64,000 nucleotides of DNA from Cystobasidiopsis lactophilus (GCA_001599975.1 BCIO01000003.1:2102677-2166676); one strand, 5' to 3'; counted from the stretch's first letter, positions 1 through 11,018 are shown. A program made the numbers and translations. The notes: generated by a model not told the origin, from the sequence alone.

Positions 1-210
1 GCTATAGAAAGCGTGCTCTAAAAGCTTGTGATGTTACAAGTGCGAGGTCACCCCAGAGGCATGGGGCTGATACAGTGAAGTTGTACACGGAGCAGATGTA
101 GCTCCTGATGCCCACGATTCAGAAGTCCGATAGCGAGGGGACGGGGAGGGTTGGGCGGTGGCGTCGGTGGCGCGACGAATCGACCGAACAGAAGGCACGC
201 GCCACGGCGA
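1..210. other. Gene-free left edge
   Basis: I see no coding signal in this edge segment. It is the 3' flank of the minus-strand SANT/Myb gene, whose stop codon lies at 211-213. Confidence 0.5.
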
Positions 211-1454
211 TCAAGGGTAAGGAACCCCGGCAGCTTCTGCAGCTTGGAGCCTCTTGAGGTAGGAATTGTACCAGTTCTTGAGCTTGTTTTCGCCCCTGTT
301 CATCTGCCGGGCAATGCCGGCCCACCTGGTCGGGCCGCCTTTCACTTTTTCGAAGGCGGCCAAGTGCGAGAGCAGCTGGGATTGCTCGTCGGCGGTGAGA
401 GGTGTGGTGTTCACTGTTTCATGGGAGTGAGCGCAAGGTCTTCAACCGCAAAAGAAAGAACGCACGGCCAGGCTTCGCATAGCTGACATACTTGTTGCGG
501 CAGGCTTTGCCGTCCGCGCCATTGCCGACCTCTTGCGCCACTCGGTCCCAGTCGGTGCGACCTTTGAGTCCCTCTTGGGCGTTCACGGCTTGCTTGAGCT
601 TCTCCATGTTAACGTCAGACCAGAGTTTGGTTGAGCCTTGCGCCGCCGCCGGCGAAGTCGTGGCGGCCTTGCATGTCTTTCGTTTGGAACTCGGAGAAGT
701 TGTTTTCTTGTTCCCTGCGAGTCATGGCAAATCATTAGCAAACTGGGTTCGCAAGAGGCCAGACTAATGGGGTGAGCTCACCAGCCGCCTTGCCCTTTGG
801 GACTTTGGCCGCACACTTGGCGGCAGCCTTGGGTGGCGAAGAGTTGACAGCGACCAGGTCGACCTGCGGAACCGCCGGCTCCTGTTGGGAGGGCTGGACG
901 GCGACGGAGGGGTTGGCCTCGACGTCGTCGACGAGCTCGTCGAAGGCCGCCTGTGGGACTGGCCAAACCGACTCTTGATAAATGCCAAAGTCGTCGAAAG
1001 ACGAGGTCCACAGGGTGCTGTCCGTGTAGGGCTCGGCCGAGGTGAATGGCTGGGCGGCCAGCCCGTGAGATGTCCAGTTGCGGCCGACCTGAGGAGGTGA
1101 CCAGATGGCTGCTTCGCCTTGGTGGGCGAAGCTGCTGTATACCGTCGTCGACGCCAGCAGGGTGCCGCCATTGTAGGGCTCGCAAACCCCCATTGGCGGG
1201 TAGGTAGCGTTGCCCCAGGTGCAGCCGGCAGACAGGCTGGCGCCATAGCCGAGTGGGAGCGCCTGCTCGACATCTGATGTGGAATGTGAGCTATGGGGGA
1301 TCACGATTTTCAGAGCGAAAGAGGGAAACCGACTGGAGTCGTGGTCCCAGGTGCGAAGCTCGCCATTGGCGGCGCAAGAATCGGCGCTGGGCAAGCCGTA
1401 GCGGCCGGGGTAGTGGGAGTAGGTCATTGCAATGGCTTCGGGGTAGGAGGCCAT
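211..1454 (-). CDS. Protein with two C-terminal SANT/Myb-like motifs
   Basis: Three exons (1454-782, 714-466, 413-211) join in frame to 374 residues. The start is the first true ATG of the frame. The first ~225 residues are Ser/Pro/Tyr-rich with no domain I recognise. Next comes a Lys/Arg/Ser-rich stretch that could act as a nuclear signal. Two helix-turn-helix segments follow: one with LWSDVNMEKLKQAV and GRTDWDRVAQEV, and a second, carried mostly by exon 3, with DEQSQLLSHLAAF, TRWAGIARQM and KNWYNSYLKRL. The regularly spaced Trp and hydrophobic residues are those of SANT/Myb folds, which bind DNA or histone tails. A nuclear regulatory role is therefore likely, but no target can be inferred. 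The intron before exon 3 uses a GTGCGT donor, and its choice is supported by restoring the frame of the second motif. Confidence 0.75.
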
Positions 1455-2597
1455 CGTTTTTCTCAAAGGGAGAGGTGGAGGAAGGGAGGAGAGAGAGCGA
1501 CCGTTCGGTCGGTCGGCGAAAGGCTCTGCGATATGTCCAGCTTAAAGTTCTAGGCATCGAGTCACGGCGCCATCAAGCTCAACGACAAACACGCGACGTC
1601 AGCGCCTCGGCTGATCGCTGGGGGAAGATAGCAGGCGAAAGACGCGTCGGTGGCGAATTGAGACCGGGCAAACGGCTGGCAAGGCACCGCTTGACTGCTG
1701 GCTCTTGGCCTCCTCCTCTTCTGTTTCCGTGTTGAGAACAACATACAGAAACTGCTGGCCAAAAGTCGGCGAGTCGAGCATCATCATTTTTGGTCGAGCG
1801 CGCAAAAGGGAGAACAAATCGAGCAGAAGCTGCCGGCACACTGCAAACTCGGAGAAGACGACATCTGTCAACCTTAAAAGCGATCGATTGTCCTTTGAAA
1901 GCCTTCAGAAGGAAGCAGGGAGCTTTGGGGCATCGGCATTGAATTCGGGCGCGAAGCGGGACAAGGGGCAGCATGACTCTCCCCTCAGACCCTCTTTTCC
2001 ATAGCCGGCCAATGTTATCCGACGACTAATGAACTCAAGCTAGAGATAAGACGTGGATCGCCCGCCTATGGCCTGACCCAATTGCAGCCACAGAATGCAC
2101 ACCAGCAGCAACAGCGGCCTCATCATCCTGCGCGTCCAGTGAACACACCGCGCCTCTTTTGCCATGTGATGTGCCTCTAAGCTGGTCTTGATGGCTCTCT
2201 TTGCTTGCTTGCTTTGTACTGCTTTCTGTGCTGTGCGCCATCGAGTTGGGTAGCAACGCTGGAATGGTGTTGAGGGAGCGAACTGGCAAAGTGCAGGCCA
2301 GCATAAAGCCCAGGCTTGTTACTGTGCGTTTTAGCCTTTCCAGCTCTCCTCATTCGGTACAAACTAACAAGTACACGAGGGCAACAGGCTGACTCTGGTC
2401 GGATCTTGCTTGCCATCGGGGATCACCACCTGCTTTCGCCCCGGAGGCGCTCCTTCAGCTGGCTCCCATGATGACTGAAACCACCCGTGTGATTTGTGCT
2501 TTTTTCATGTCGGGCTATCGACGTGATGGCTGTTCTCATTCAATTTCACCCCCATTTGCCTCCAAAAACACCACTTTACCACACCCCGGTCAAAACC
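1455..2597. other. 1.1 kb intergenic stretch
   Basis: Between the start of the SANT/Myb gene and the stop of the serine hydrolase gene, both on the minus strand. It should hold the SANT/Myb promoter. I found no coding frame with splice support; the ORFs here are short and of skewed composition. Confidence 0.5.
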
Positions 2598-4233
2598 CTA
2601 CTCGTCGACCTTCAATTTGCCCAACGACTTGGACACATCTTCTTGCTTGCTCGCTAACGCTTTGTACACGGCCGCTTCGGCGGCGATCCAGGTTCCAAAA
2701 ATCTCCACGTCGCCAAAAGGGAGTTGCTGGCCAAACAAAACACCAGCGATTCCGCTCTTTGGATCGCACCACCAGAAGGAGTTGGCGACGCCACACCTTT
2801 TTTCAGCCGGGTCAGAGTCCTGGCCCAGATCCAGAAGCCCAGGACAAGACGCTCACCACCAAGCACTGCCTGCTTTCCTGCCAGTCGGCAAGTCTGAGAA
2901 GTTCAGGCAGAAGCTCAAACCCCAGCCTCTCTTTTCGTCTGGGGACCACTTCACAAGGCCGTCGGGGGCCGAGTTGACTTGATCTGGCGCTTGGGAAATG
3001 ATGGGTCGATCAAGCGTGCCGGGCAGGTGGGCAATCTGGTCCGTGAACGCCTCTTTCAAGGTCTCTGGCTTCACAATTTGAACACCGTTGCCGCTTGCTC
3101 CGTTGTTGATGGCGATTGTCAGAAGCTGAACGTAGTCCGCTGCTGACGCATAGAGGCCACCGCCCTATTTCCGTGGATGTTAAATCGCCACAATCAGTCA
3201 AACATGCTGGATCGCTTACCCCTGCGAAGAACGACGGGTTCGTGGAGTAAAGCCGGTCGTCTCTGTGGACGAGTTCGCCACTTGGCAATCGATCCGCCAA
3301 GTCCACTAACCTAGCCAACATGTCTGGCCGCTTGCTGATGTTGAATGTTATGTCCTTCAACCCCAGAGGCTCGAAAAGGTGTTTTTCAAAGAACCTGCGC
3401 AGGCCATTTAGTCTCGAGGCTTTGACTGAGTGGTCGAAAACTCGCTCGGCCAAAGAGAGCCCGCTGGCTTTGGCAATAAGGATGCCGGCCCAGTCCAATC
3501 CCGCACCGTAATTGAATTCGGTGTTGGGTTCCGCGATTAATGGAGCATCGTAGCCTTCAAAGCTCCCAGCAAATCTGCATGCCGATTCTGAGGCTCGGCC
3601 TTATCCGCGGATTGTGGATAGACTTACTCGCTGAAAATAAAGGTCAGCGTTTTGTACTTGATTCGAAGGCCGAGTCAATACTCACTTTACGCCTTTCTCA
3701 GCCACCCACTTCGATATCTTGGGGCTGAAGAAACTATACCCGAGACCTGAAGTATGCGATACAAGCATCCGGAAAGTGATTGGAGTCTTGCTTGGTTCGG
3801 TGCCAGAATCAGTGAGGATTGGGCGGGCTTTCAATTCGGGCAAGACCTTGGTAACATCGTCGTCCCAGCCGATCAAGCCTGGGTGGCGAACATTCCTTTG
3901 TGAACTTGCAATTGTCAGGCGTTTCCAACCTTTCGCTCACCTTGGTCTACTGCTACCATGCATGCTAGACTGGTGACATATTTGGTGCAGCTTGCAATCC
4001 AAAACACGTCGGTGAACTCGGCCTGCCGCCGAACAAAAGGCCAATAAATCTTTTGAACACAGAACACCAAGAGCTGTAATGCCCACCTTCTCTGACCTGC
4101 TTACGCCCTTCTTACCACTTGCAACTGAGGCCAAGAGCTTGCCCGACTTGTCGATCACCGCCATGACCAGCTCATGCGTCCCGGTCTTCTTTTGCGTCGC
4201 CGCGTCCAAAATCGCTTGAATTTCGGCCTCCAT
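2598..4233 (-). CDS. Beta-lactamase-fold serine hydrolase (EstB/LovD-type esterase or acyltransferase)
   Basis: The 422-residue model uses exons 4233-4105, 4022-3941, 3878-3686, 3628-3630 (a 3-nt exon), 3574-3220, 3164-2857 and 2796-2598, and the frame closes exactly. The class C beta-lactamase/EstB nucleophile motif S-x-x-K appears as SCTK in exon 2. The family landmarks VSHTSGLGYSFF, NYGAGLDWAG and GGGLYASAADY follow, and near the C-terminus WWCDPKSGIAGVLFGQQLPFGD is split around SFWW. Length and motif order fit esterase EstB and the LovD acyltransferase group. No signal peptide is seen, so it is probably cytosolic. It is divergent from a Baeyer-Villiger-type monooxygenase with only 304 bp between start codons. 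The tiny exon can be skipped without losing frame (NE would become K), so that junction needs transcript evidence. Confidence 0.85.
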
Positions 4234-4537
4234 TTCTGTTTGACGCCTCTGCTTTCCCTGCTTTCCTCTCTGCCAAGTTGCTGCCTCCGTATGTGTAGGC
4301 TGGAGGCGCCGTGGACGGAAACAGCCTAATATGTATCCCCTCAAACCAATCTGCAAACCCCACACTCTGCCGGTGCCACTCGAAAAGCTTGAGCCCCGCT
4401 TCCCAAATCGAAGGCCTGCCTGTTTATCAGCCGTTCCTCTTTCGTCTCCTCTCGTCCAGTCCCTAGCAGCAGCAGTCCTGGAAAAAGCGGCAGCGCGCGA
4501 TCGATTAGTTCACTTCCTGCGAGCCTTCAAATCCGAC
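4234..4537. promoter_or_regulatory. Shared divergent promoter region, hydrolase/monooxygenase
   Basis: 304 bp separate the two divergent start codons. The right part is pyrimidine-rich before the plus-strand ATG at 4538. An in-frame upstream ATG at 4331 exists on the plus strand, but it would add a peptide unlike the family's N-terminus. No clear repeated or palindromic site was seen. Confidence 0.4.
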
Positions 4538-6704
4538 ATGCCCTTCGAACACCTCAATGCCCCTGGCTTGGACGCACGGCCCATTCGTGTTGTCTGCATC
4601 GGGGCGGGTCTCCTTGGCATTCACTTTGCCGGCCGCATGCGGGAGTTTGGCAAGAACGTCGACTTCCAAATCTACGAGAAGAACTCGAAGCCAGGAGGAA
4701 CATGGACAAACAACACGTAGGTTGACGCTCTGGCCTCCCTGACTTGCAGCTAGGGTCCAAAGCGCTGACCATTCGCCTCCACAGCTATCCTGGTGTAGCT
4801 TGCGACGTTCCTAGTCACGGATACACTCTGCCAGAAGCGCCCTTCCCATACTGGACTCGTTTCCAAGCCCCTGGCGCGGACTGCCAGTCTTATGGTGAGC
4901 CTGAATGGTTTCAGCACGTCCGCCCGCTTATCCTCGAGAGTCAGCCGAGTTTGTCGCTAAAAAGCATCACGCATACGATGTGGCTCGCTTTAACATCAAG
5001 GTGGAGAGCGCGACCTGGCACGAACAGAGTGGCAAATGGATCATCAAATGCCACGACACCGCGTCCAACGAGTCTTTTGAGGACAAGGCCGAAGTCCTGA
5101 TTCAGAGTACTGGCATCCTTGCGATCCCTCGGTACCCCGACTTGCCCGGATTGAAACAATTCAAGGGCCCCTACATGCACACTGCTGAGTGGCAACCCAA
5201 CGTCGACTTGAAGGGCAAGCGCATCGCCCTCGTCGGTGGCGGCAGCAGCGCCATTCAAACTCTTCCCACACTTCAAAAGCTGGGTGCGCACGTTGACCAA
5301 TACCTTAAAAGCAACACCTACATCGTCGTGCGTCGTTTTCATTCTCCGTTGGGACGCAAGCCCTGAGAAGCTCGCTTGCAGCCACTGTTTGGCGCCAAAG
5401 AGCGCGATCGCTTCTTTGGCTTCTCTAAGGAGAGCTACGAAGAAGGCTTGACCAGCGAGGACAACGACCGCGTCAATCCCGCTTACACCAAGGAAATGGT
5501 CAACAAGCTGCTGGAGGATCCTGTGGCTATGCAAGCGCACCGAAAGGCCATCGTCGCCGAGCTGAACGAGCTCTACCATGTTCATGGCACGATGGCTGGA
5601 TCAGAGGTCAACGCCAAGTGGAAGAAGGACATCCTTCGCTTCACTGAAGAGAAGCTCAACAACCGTCCCGAGCTCAAGCAATTCTTTATGCCGAGCTGGT
5701 CGCCTTGCTGCCGCCGTCCCACCCCAGGTGTCGGTTTCTTTACCTCGATCTTGGCCGACAACGTCAAGGTCATCCCAGCCAAGGTTGTCGATGCCTCTGC
5801 GAAAGGCCTTATCGACCAGTACGGCGTCGAAAGGGAGTACGATGTGATCATCTTTGCGACCGGCTTCAAGACCGATTTCAGAACCATTGTCCCGATTATC
5901 GGGCGCAACGGTTTCAATGGACAGAGCCCGGCCTTCTATGAAGATGCTAAGACTTACAGTGCGGCCTCGATCGAAGGGCAATTGCCTTCAGAAGCTGATG
6001 TTTTCCGAAACAGTGGTTTCTTGCTATGCCGACGCGCCCAACTTCTTCAACCCTGCTGGCCCCTTCGTCGGTTCTCTCAACGGAGAGTATCTTGCCGGCG
6101 CTGCCAAAACTTGCGACTACATCTGCAAGTGCATCTTCAAGCTGCAGAGCCAGCGTTACAAGAGCATGGTACCAAAGAAGCAAGCGGTCGAGGACTGGAC
6201 ACTATACGCCGAATCGTACATCAAAAAGTCTGTCCACGTCGAGGACTGCTCTGCGTGGTATAAGGTCGGCAAGAGAGGTGAGTGGCAACGACTTGTTGTT
6301 GGACGAGAGGTTTGCTCATAGCTGCTTTTAGATGGCACACCTCGAGCGTACGTGTTCGCTGTGTTTGTCTGAGGTTTCAAAGCTCACTGTTCATGCAGTA
6401 TATGGCCTGGCTCCGTTCTGCACATTCTAGAGGTGAGACTTCCCCTCTGCGATGATGATTGGGCCCCTCTTGACCTTCTGGACGGCCGACTTAGATTCTG
6501 CGCGACCCCAATTGGGAGGACTTCGATTTTGAGCGTCTCCCAGGAGAAGAAACCGGTCCTGCGCGTTTCAACTGGGTCGGCAATGGCTTGGGTCGACGCG
6601 AAACAGAGACCGATGATTTGGGCTACTACGTGCCCTTGGTTCCAGACCCGTTCAAAGAGGTTCCAGCCTACGGCTCGAAAGACGCAAGATGGTATTTGGA
6701 CTGA
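4538..6704 (+). CDS. Class B flavin monooxygenase with Baeyer-Villiger fingerprint
   Basis: Eight exons (4538-4716, 4785-4894, 4945-5327, 5382-5958, 6014-6277, 6332-6347, 6399-6432, 6495-6704) give 590 residues. The FAD-binding Rossmann motif is CIGAGLLGI near residue 20. The NADPH-binding motif is ALVGGGSSAIQ, and ATGFKTDF occupies the late FAD/linker position. FKGPYMHTAEW matches the F-x-G-x-x-x-H-x-x-x-W signature of class B enzymes and Baeyer-Villiger monooxygenases. The family's CRRPTPGVGFF and AIWPGSVLHILE blocks are also present, the latter restored only by using a 16-nt exon. These enzymes insert one oxygen from O2 into ketones (giving esters) or onto heteroatoms, using FAD and NADPH. 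The substrate cannot be read from sequence. The divergent serine hydrolase next door could hydrolyse an ester product. Confidence 0.9.
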
Positions 6705-6911
6705 GTGGGGCCAAAGGGCACGGAGGCAGCGACTTGTAGAATTGATCAGTGGTTCTAGATCGACAACACCAAAGAGAATGTGTAACCAAGGCGAACGATG
6801 AAGTGTGCATTATGCGAAGAGGTTTCAAACCACTTTGCGCAGGCGGGCATCGAAATGAAGGATATGTACAAAAGTTTGCCACTCGTCTCCGGCGGTGCCC
6901 CGAGAAGCCTT

Positions 6912-8654
6912 TTAAGGCGACGTGGCCTGGCTGGCGGCCAGCTGGTCCTTCTCTTGGCTTGGTGTCGTGGTGAGGAACTCATTGAAGAGGAAGTTCCACG
7001 GGTCATCGCCGACACCCGACGCTCGAGCGTCAAAGGCAGGCAGCGACGGCGTGACGGACTTGGGCCGAGGTTTCTCCTCCTCTTCTTCGGCAGCGTGGAC
7101 GACCACCGACTCGAGCTTGTCCTGCTCTTGCGCGGCGGCGGGAGGCAGGGTGGGCACGGTGGTGGAAGTCGGACGAGCTGCCGACGCGTTGCTGGGGTTG
7201 CGAGACGGGGCGTTGGAGGTGGGTAAAGACGGTATAGATGGAATTGTGAAAGTGGCCGAGGCTCCGGAAAAGAGGCCGTTGTGCTGCTCCTCCGACGAGG
7301 CGATGTGGTGGCCGGGAGTTGACGGCGTCTCGGGGAAGACGGGCGAGTGGAGGGAGTCGGCCTGAGAAGTGGCAGAAGCTGCCGAGATGGGGCGAGCCAT
7401 GGAGGAGTCCTGCCTGGTCAATGCGGCGGGCGGAGCGGGAAAGGCCTCGAAGTGGTGATCCGAGATGGCATCGGAGAGGTGCCTGTCCGACAAGGTCTCC
7501 GCCGAGTTGGGCGTGACAGGAGGAATCAAGGAGGCTCGCAAGGGGTGGTCCTTGACATCGGCTTGTGGCGCGAAGAGCGGAGTGGTAGGCGGCTCGGGCG
7601 TGGGCGGCTGGACGAGGAAGTGGCCTTTCTGCTCGGGCGCGGTGGGCGGCGAGGGTGGCCTGGAGGACGAGGAGAAGTAGGCTATCGAGGACTTGTCAGA
7701 GGGGCTGGTGGACGCGGGTGCCAAGTAAGGGATGGCCGTCTCCGAGATGTTGTCGGCATGCCCGCGCGTGTAGGTCTCTTGCACAGGCGAGGGAGTGCCG
7801 CGCACGCCACCATAAGCGGACAGGGGAAATTCTTGGAAGGCCGCTTGCGGTGGGAACGAGTAGTCCGGCTCTTGATGGTCGTGGGGCAGCTCGAAGGGCA
7901 AGGTGCGCTGGTAGCCGCCCCCGATCAAGGGCGCTTGCGAGTTGACGCTGACCTGGCTGCGGTTGCTCATGCCGTACATTGGCGGCGTAGAGAAAGCGGC
8001 CGTGTAGGGCGACGGCGTGCTTCCGAGCAGATCGGGCGTCGCGTTGCCTCTCCAGGCGAACTGGGGTGGCGAAGGCGAGTCAAACTTCTCGTCGTGCACG
8101 GTGTAGGAGGTATCCGAGCGGGCGGTAGGGTAAATGCCGCCTTCAAAGTGGGAGTCGGGCGCACTGGTGATGGCGCGGCGGCGGTCGGTGCTTTGTCGAC
8201 GGCGGTAAAGGACGACACAGCCGAGAATGAGCAGAATGGCAGCTACACCACCGACCACACCAGCCACGACCCCTCCGACGCTTGTAGTGGTACCCGAGGA
8301 GTGAGAAGCAGAGGCAGCGGAAGCGGTGTCGCTGGCAGTAGAGCTGACATGGGCCTGGGTGCCGCTGAGCACGCCTCGAGCCGGCGTCGTCGTCGTGCTC
8401 GCGGAAGTCCTTGAGCTGGTTGAAGAGCGAGCAGAGGAGAGCCTAGTGACGACTCTGTCCGAGGTGGCCGAGCTTCTTTGTGTTGAGACCACACTAGTGC
8501 TCGACCGCCGGCTGGTCACTGGCAAGGCCGTCGTGTGGCCTGCGCTCGAGTGCGAGCTGACTGGCAGTGGCGCCCTTGCCTGTAGACCATCTGAGCACTG
8601 ATAGACCCTTACCAGAGGGGAGGGAGACTGACTTGGAGGTGCGCTTCGGCCATC
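6912..8654 (-). CDS. Ser/Thr-rich single-pass membrane protein, 5' end uncertain
   Basis: A long open frame ends at 6912. Its N-terminal part is a dense Ser/Thr region, as in O-mannosylated cell-surface stalks. It is followed by one transmembrane helix (GGVVAGVVGGVAAILLILG) with a basic stop-transfer end (YRRRQ). A ~400-residue Pro/Ser-rich tail holds an acidic stretch, EEEEEKPRPKS. This layout resembles fungal wall-stress sensors of the Mid2 kind, but there is no WSC or other conserved head domain, so this is only a structural analogy. The frame has no ATG upstream of the stalk. A plausible 5' exon starts at 8654 and uses a 56-nt GTAAGG intron, but it gives no clear signal peptide. Divergent from ISA2. 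Confidence 0.55.
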   Translation of the reverse strand, partial: DGRSAPPSQSPSPLVRVYQCSDGLQARAPLPVSSHSSAGHTTALPVTSRRSSTSVVSTQRSSATSDRVVTRLSSARSSTSSRTSASTTTTPARGVLSGTQAHVSSTASDTASAASASHSSGTTTSVGGVVAGVVGGVAAILLILGCVVLYRRRQSTDRRRAITSAPDSHFEGGIYPTARSDTSYTVHDEKFDSPSPPQFAWRGNATPDLLGSTPSPYTAAFSTPPMYGMSNRSQVSVNSQAPLIGGGYQRTLPFELPHDHQEPDYSFPPQAAFQEFPLSAYGGVRGTPSPVQETYTRGHADNISETAIPYLAPASTSPSDKSSIAYFSSSSRPPSPPTAPEQKGHFLVQPPTPEPPTTPLFAPQADVKDHPLRASLIPPVTPNSAETLSDRHLSDAISDHHFEAFPAPPAALTRQDSSMARPISAASATSQADSLHSPVFPETPSTPGHHIASSEEQHNGLFSGASATFTIPSIPSLPTSNAPSRNPSNASAARPTSTTVPTLPPAAAQEQDKLESVVVHAAEEEEEKPRPKSVTPSLPAFDARASGVGDDPWNFLFNEFLTTTPSQEKDQLAASQATSP

Positions 8655-9081
8655 TCCTGTTTTTTTGGCTTGCACCGGGCAATGAAGTCGGATCACGAAA
8701 GAACGGAGCACAGAAGTCCTTCTGTAGGGAACTTGGACAGGGGAAACGAGTGTGAGGGAGGCTGCTTCGGCCAGGAAGCAGTCCAAGGACGGTGTTCGCA
8801 GTACGGGAGTAGGTGGTCTGCCTCAGCAAAACATGCGTCAGAGGAGGTCCCTCGTTTCAGACCGCTGTTGGCTTCTTTCTGCAAGTGGTAGCTTGCGGCC
8901 AACTTCAAGCACTATCTCTGTGTCTTTTAGACGCCAGCTGCACCCCTCTGAGAGCAATGAAGGACCCAAGATGGTCCGGCTCGGTTCCGATCTGCGTTGC
9001 CTTCCTGAGCAGCACAATTCTGTGACAGCATTGGCCCAGTCAGCGGGCTTCCAATCACGTTGTTCTTATTCGACGATAACT
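8655..9081. other. Divergent intergenic region
   Basis: About 430 bp between the start of the membrane protein gene (minus) and ISA2 (plus). It probably holds both promoters, and perhaps a further 5' exon of the membrane protein gene. No distinct motif was recognised. Confidence 0.4.
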
Positions 9082-9632
9082 ATGTTCAAGAGGTGCTCAT
9101 TCTGCGCTACACCCTTGCTCAAGCAGACCAAGCGGACGGCCTACTCACTCAGCTCGCGGCGGTGGCTCTCCAGCTCGCTGCTCAACATCACCGATTCAGC
9201 CATCGCCCGCTTGACCGCGATTCGCCGGATGGAGGACAACCCCAAGCTGGCGCTAAGGATCACGGTCGAGAGCGGCGGGTGTCACGGGTACCAGTACAAG
9301 CTGGATTTGGAGGACTTGGCGGAGGACGCATTGCGGAAAATCAAGGAAGGGGCAGAGCTAACGGAGGATGACGACCGGTGCGCTCGCCTCCTCTTTCCAT
9401 GCCTTGTGTATGCGTCTGAATAGCAAGGTATAGGCTAATAGCAGGGGCAAAGGCGGAGGACCTGCCGTACGTGGTGATCGACCCCATCTCGCTCGACCTC
9501 ACCAAGGGCGCCACGGTCAACTACGCCACCGAGCTCATAGGCTCCACCTTCAGAGTAGAGAATAACCCTCAAGCAAGTGGGGCGGGCTGTGGCTGCGGCG
9601 TCTCGTTTGCGACGAAGGACGACCTGCTGTGA
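9082..9632 (+). CDS. ISA2: Mitochondrial iron-sulfur cluster assembly protein ISA2
   Basis: Two exons (9082-9377, 9434-9632) encode 164 residues. The first ~35 residues are rich in Arg, Lys and Ser with few acids, as in a mitochondrial presequence. The A-type (IscA/HesB) domain follows. Its first conserved cysteine lies in SGGCHGYQYKLDL and the C-terminal Cys-x-Cys pair in GAGCGCGVSF; these three cysteines are the Fe-S or iron ligands of the family. LTKGATVNYATELIGSTF matches the strand before the Cys pair. ISA2 works with Isa1 and Iba57 in forming 4Fe-4S clusters for aconitase, lipoate synthase and biotin synthase. The intron acceptor was chosen because only TATAG at 9429-9433 keeps the frame. 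Confidence 0.92.
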
Positions 9633-9843
9633 ACCTGTAACTCCGTGAGCGGCGCCACTAACTCGGTTCCCGACGAATCAATCTAAACATCTGGGAACTA
9701 CAGATTACTCTAAGATATGCCTAGAGTAGACACCACAGCATGTAATTGACTCTAAGTTAACGAAGAATCGGACGAGCTACTTTGCGACTATGGCAAAGCA
9801 CACGACATGAGACCGGCTTCTTGTGTAATGCAAATTTTTATTA

Positions 9844-11018
9844 TCACCCCATGATCTTGATACGGGCAGCCTCAGTATCGAAGGGCGCCTCGGCTTCTAC
9901 CGTCTTCCACATGGCCTCGATGCGCGCGACCACACTGGGCTCGAGAGGACCGTTGCGAAGGCCTTGGAGAGTGGCCTCCAGTTGAGCGACGCTGCCCAGA
10001 CCAAGGATGATGGCGTCCCCGTACTCCGGCTTCAAGGCTGAGTCGAAAGTGACCCAGCGATAGGCGAGCTCGGCCTTGGTGCAGCCCTGCTCGGCAGCAA
10101 TGGCCTCCCATTCGTCGAGTGCAGCAATCAAGGAGGGCTTCTTGAACCTGTGCGTTTGTCAGTTGAGTAGGGGGCTTGAGATGAAGGAACAAACAAGTCA
10201 GAGTAAAGCTGCCCAATGAAAGGTTGTCCAAAGCGACCTTTTCCGTCGACGATGTCTTGCTTAGGGCGCGTCAAAAAGCCTCCAGCGGATGGCGAGTAGG
10301 CATAGAAGCTGATGCCCAGCTTGCGAAAGGTGTCAAAGTTGTGCACCTCTTGGCCGCGAGCTATGGCGCTGAAAGCACCTGCAGAGACTCGGTGAGTTTT
10401 TGCTCCAGCTTTTGGCAATCTCTTACCTTGGTAAACTGTTGGTAGGACGTAGCCTTTGGCTTTGGCAAGCTCGTGAACTTTGACCACGTCTTCGAGATAG
10501 TAATTGGAAAGACCGAAGCGCTTGAACGCGCCAGCTTTATAAAGCTCGTCGATTCCGGCCAAAGTGTCTTCCAGAGGGACTTCCGGCGACGGTGTATGGA
10601 GGTAAAGAATGTCCACCTGTGCGCGACATTAGCTCGGCAAGGCGGTCACAATGCTTGACTCTTACTTGAGAGGTCTTGAGCTTTTCGAGAGAGACCTTGA
10701 CGCTACCAATGATCTTGTCTTTGGTGGATGAGCCCTTGACCATTCCACCAGGGAGCTAGGGGTGCAAGGTCGTTAGTGTGGCACTCCCCGCATTTGGACG
10801 GAGCGACTTGCCTTGGTGTCAATGGACAAGCCTTGCGCAGCGGCCCCGGCCAGTCCTAGTATTTCCTCACTTCCAGCATAGGCCTGAGCGGTATCTAAGG
10901 CAGTGATGTTGTACTTTTTGATGACATCGAGAGCCTCTTGGACAGCGTCTGGCGTGTTGAATACCTCGCCACTGGCAGTAAAGGTGTGGGTCCCAACGAC
11001 GACTTTGATCCCAGGCAT
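9844..11018 (-). CDS. Aldo-keto reductase (AKR7-like)
   Basis: Five exons (11018-10812, 10755-10666, 10616-10427, 10378-10195, 10147-9844) yield 324 residues, the usual size of the TIM-barrel family. The catalytic tetrad is visible: Asp in ALDTAQAY, Tyr in AYAGSEE, Lys in DTKLPGG (assembled across a GC-AG intron) and His in LYLHTPSP. FYAYSPSAGGFLT resembles the AKR7 (aflatoxin aldehyde reductase) block FYAYNPLAGG. Such enzymes use NADPH to reduce aldehydes and ketones, often for detoxification. No targeting signal is evident. Intron 1 (10756-10811) begins GCAAGT instead of GT, and no GT alternative keeps the conserved DTKLPGG sequence. Confidence 0.9.

Noticed and set aside
7347-8414. 355-codon plus-strand ORF, Gly/Arg-rich
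   Set aside because: It is the mirror of the Ser/Thr/Pro-rich minus-strand membrane protein gene; composition is explained by its complement.
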